Assembly (NCBI GenBank): GCA_017624795.1
Contig: JAGAMJ010000162.1
Location: 1 to 12,976, forward strand
Origin: Clostridia bacterium
GTDB taxonomy: Bacteria > Bacillota > Clostridia > Oscillospirales > CAG-272
Direction of reading: 5' to 3'
DNA length: 12,976 nt
The notes under the pieces: model-generated
The model's input: only the letters and a program-made list of their open reading frames with translations
The model's database searches: none
Told to the model about the DNA's origin: nothing
Made by a program: the position numbers and the translations under genes
In this document: positions 12,351 to 12,976 of the stretch, one piece after another
How positions within the stretch are numbered: position 1 is the first letter of the stretch
Layout of the letters: every line of letters starts with the position of its first letter

Positions 12351-12976
12351 TGGAAAATGCAGTGATTTTTGAAGAGCGTACCTATCTTTCTGCCGACAAA
12401 AAGACGCAGATACACGGATATATATGGCGTCCCGAGGGCGCCCCGCTGCGCGGTATCATTCAGCTCTCGCACGGTATGTGTGAGTACGTAAAGCGCTACG
12501 ACGCGTGGGCGCGGCGCTTCTGCGAGATCGGCTTTGTCGTTTGCGGCAACGATCATCTGGGACACGGGCAAAACGCCGAGAGCGCCGAGGAGCTTGGCTT
12601 CATTCCCCAAGGGATCGGCGCGGACTGCCTTGTCGAGGACCTGCACACCATGTCACAGCTGATCAAGGCCGAGTATCCCGAGCTGCCGCTGGTGCTTTAC
12701 GGGCACAGTATGGGCTCTTTTGTGTTGCGCGCGTATCTCTCGCGCTACGGCGGGGAGCTTTCCGCCGCGCTGATCAGCGGCACGGCGGGTGCAGGGCAGC
12801 CCACGGGTGTCGCGCGGCAGCTTGCCCGTACGATTGCCGCCGTCAAGGGCGATCATCACCGCAGCAAGATGCTGACCGCTCTTGCCTTCGGCGCTTACAA
12901 CAAGCGCTTTGGGGACGAGCAGGACAGCCGCTCGTGGCTCACGCGCGACAAGGCGGTGCGCGATGCGTACAAAAAC
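12347..12976 (+). CDS. Alpha/beta hydrolase (S33/lysophospholipase-like), 3' truncated by window
   Basis: The first 210 residues are visible and the frame stays open to the window end. The protein belongs to the Hydrolase_4 (serine aminopeptidase S33, monoacylglycerol lipase-like) group. It has an oxyanion segment GIIQLSHGMCEY (36-47), DHLGHGQ (69-75) and the nucleophile elbow YGHSMGS (118-124) with Ser121. The catalytic Asp and His would lie beyond the window. No signal peptide is seen, so it should act in the cytoplasm on lipid or ester substrates; the exact substrate is unknown. The start ATG overlaps the cca stop and follows AAGGGG. A second ATG is directly adjacent. Confidence 0.88.
   Translation, partial: MMENAVIFEERTYLSADKKTQIHGYIWRPEGAPLRGIIQLSHGMCEYVKRYDAWARRFCEIGFVVCGNDHLGHGQNAESAEELGFIPQGIGADCLVEDLHTMSQLIKAEYPELPLVLYGHSMGSFVLRAYLSRYGGELSAALISGTAGAGQPTGVARQLARTIAAVKGDHHRSKMLTALAFGAYNKRFGDEQDSRSWLTRDKAVRDAYKN

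Overview
The window looks like a chromosomal segment of a strictly anaerobic, probably gut-dwelling member of the Clostridia. The evidence is a bifurcating NADH/ferredoxin:NADP+ oxidoreductase pair, a rubrerythrin, BspA-like leucine-rich repeats, a DUF378 protein and G+C-rich genes separated by A+T-rich sigma-A promoters. I cannot name the species; uncultured Oscillospirales/Christensenellales-type lineages are my best guess. Almost every promoter I could place has a 17-base spacer, and most transcription units end in clear intrinsic terminators. I see no rRNA, tRNA, CRISPR array or transposase.

Layout. Bases 1-171 hold a compact element of nested hairpins bounded by inverted ends. Next come putP (sodium/proline symporter, minus strand) and secG (plus). 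A shared bidirectional terminator separates secG from the remnant of a GH127 beta-L-arabinofuranosidase. That remnant has lost its whole catalytic core by an in-frame internal deletion and also appears to carry a one-base slip at its start. It is divergent from an AraC-family regulator, and the two promoters overlap. Then follow nfnA-nfnB (plus), a terminator and a short palindromic repeat.

The centre (about 6182-7568, minus strand) is a coherent cobalamin-uptake unit. A consensus promoter drives a roughly 340-base leader carrying a cobalamin riboswitch. The leader is followed by a DUF4430 (transcobalamin C-terminal-like) lipoprotein and an ECF-transporter S component. My reading is B12 capture at the cell surface followed by import through the shared ECF module, with feedback by B12.

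Downstream in window order are a large BspA-like leucine-rich-repeat surface lipoprotein with Listeria-Bacteroides-type repeats (minus), a rubrerythrin with two tandem N-terminal rubredoxin-like domains (minus), a DUF378 membrane protein (minus), the CCA-adding tRNA nucleotidyltransferase (plus) and, overlapping it by four bases, an alpha/beta hydrolase that runs off the window end.

The observations most worth following are the riboswitch/DUF4430/ECF unit, the core-deleted GH127 gene with its intact regulator, the duplicated rubredoxin module, and the terminal multi-hairpin element.
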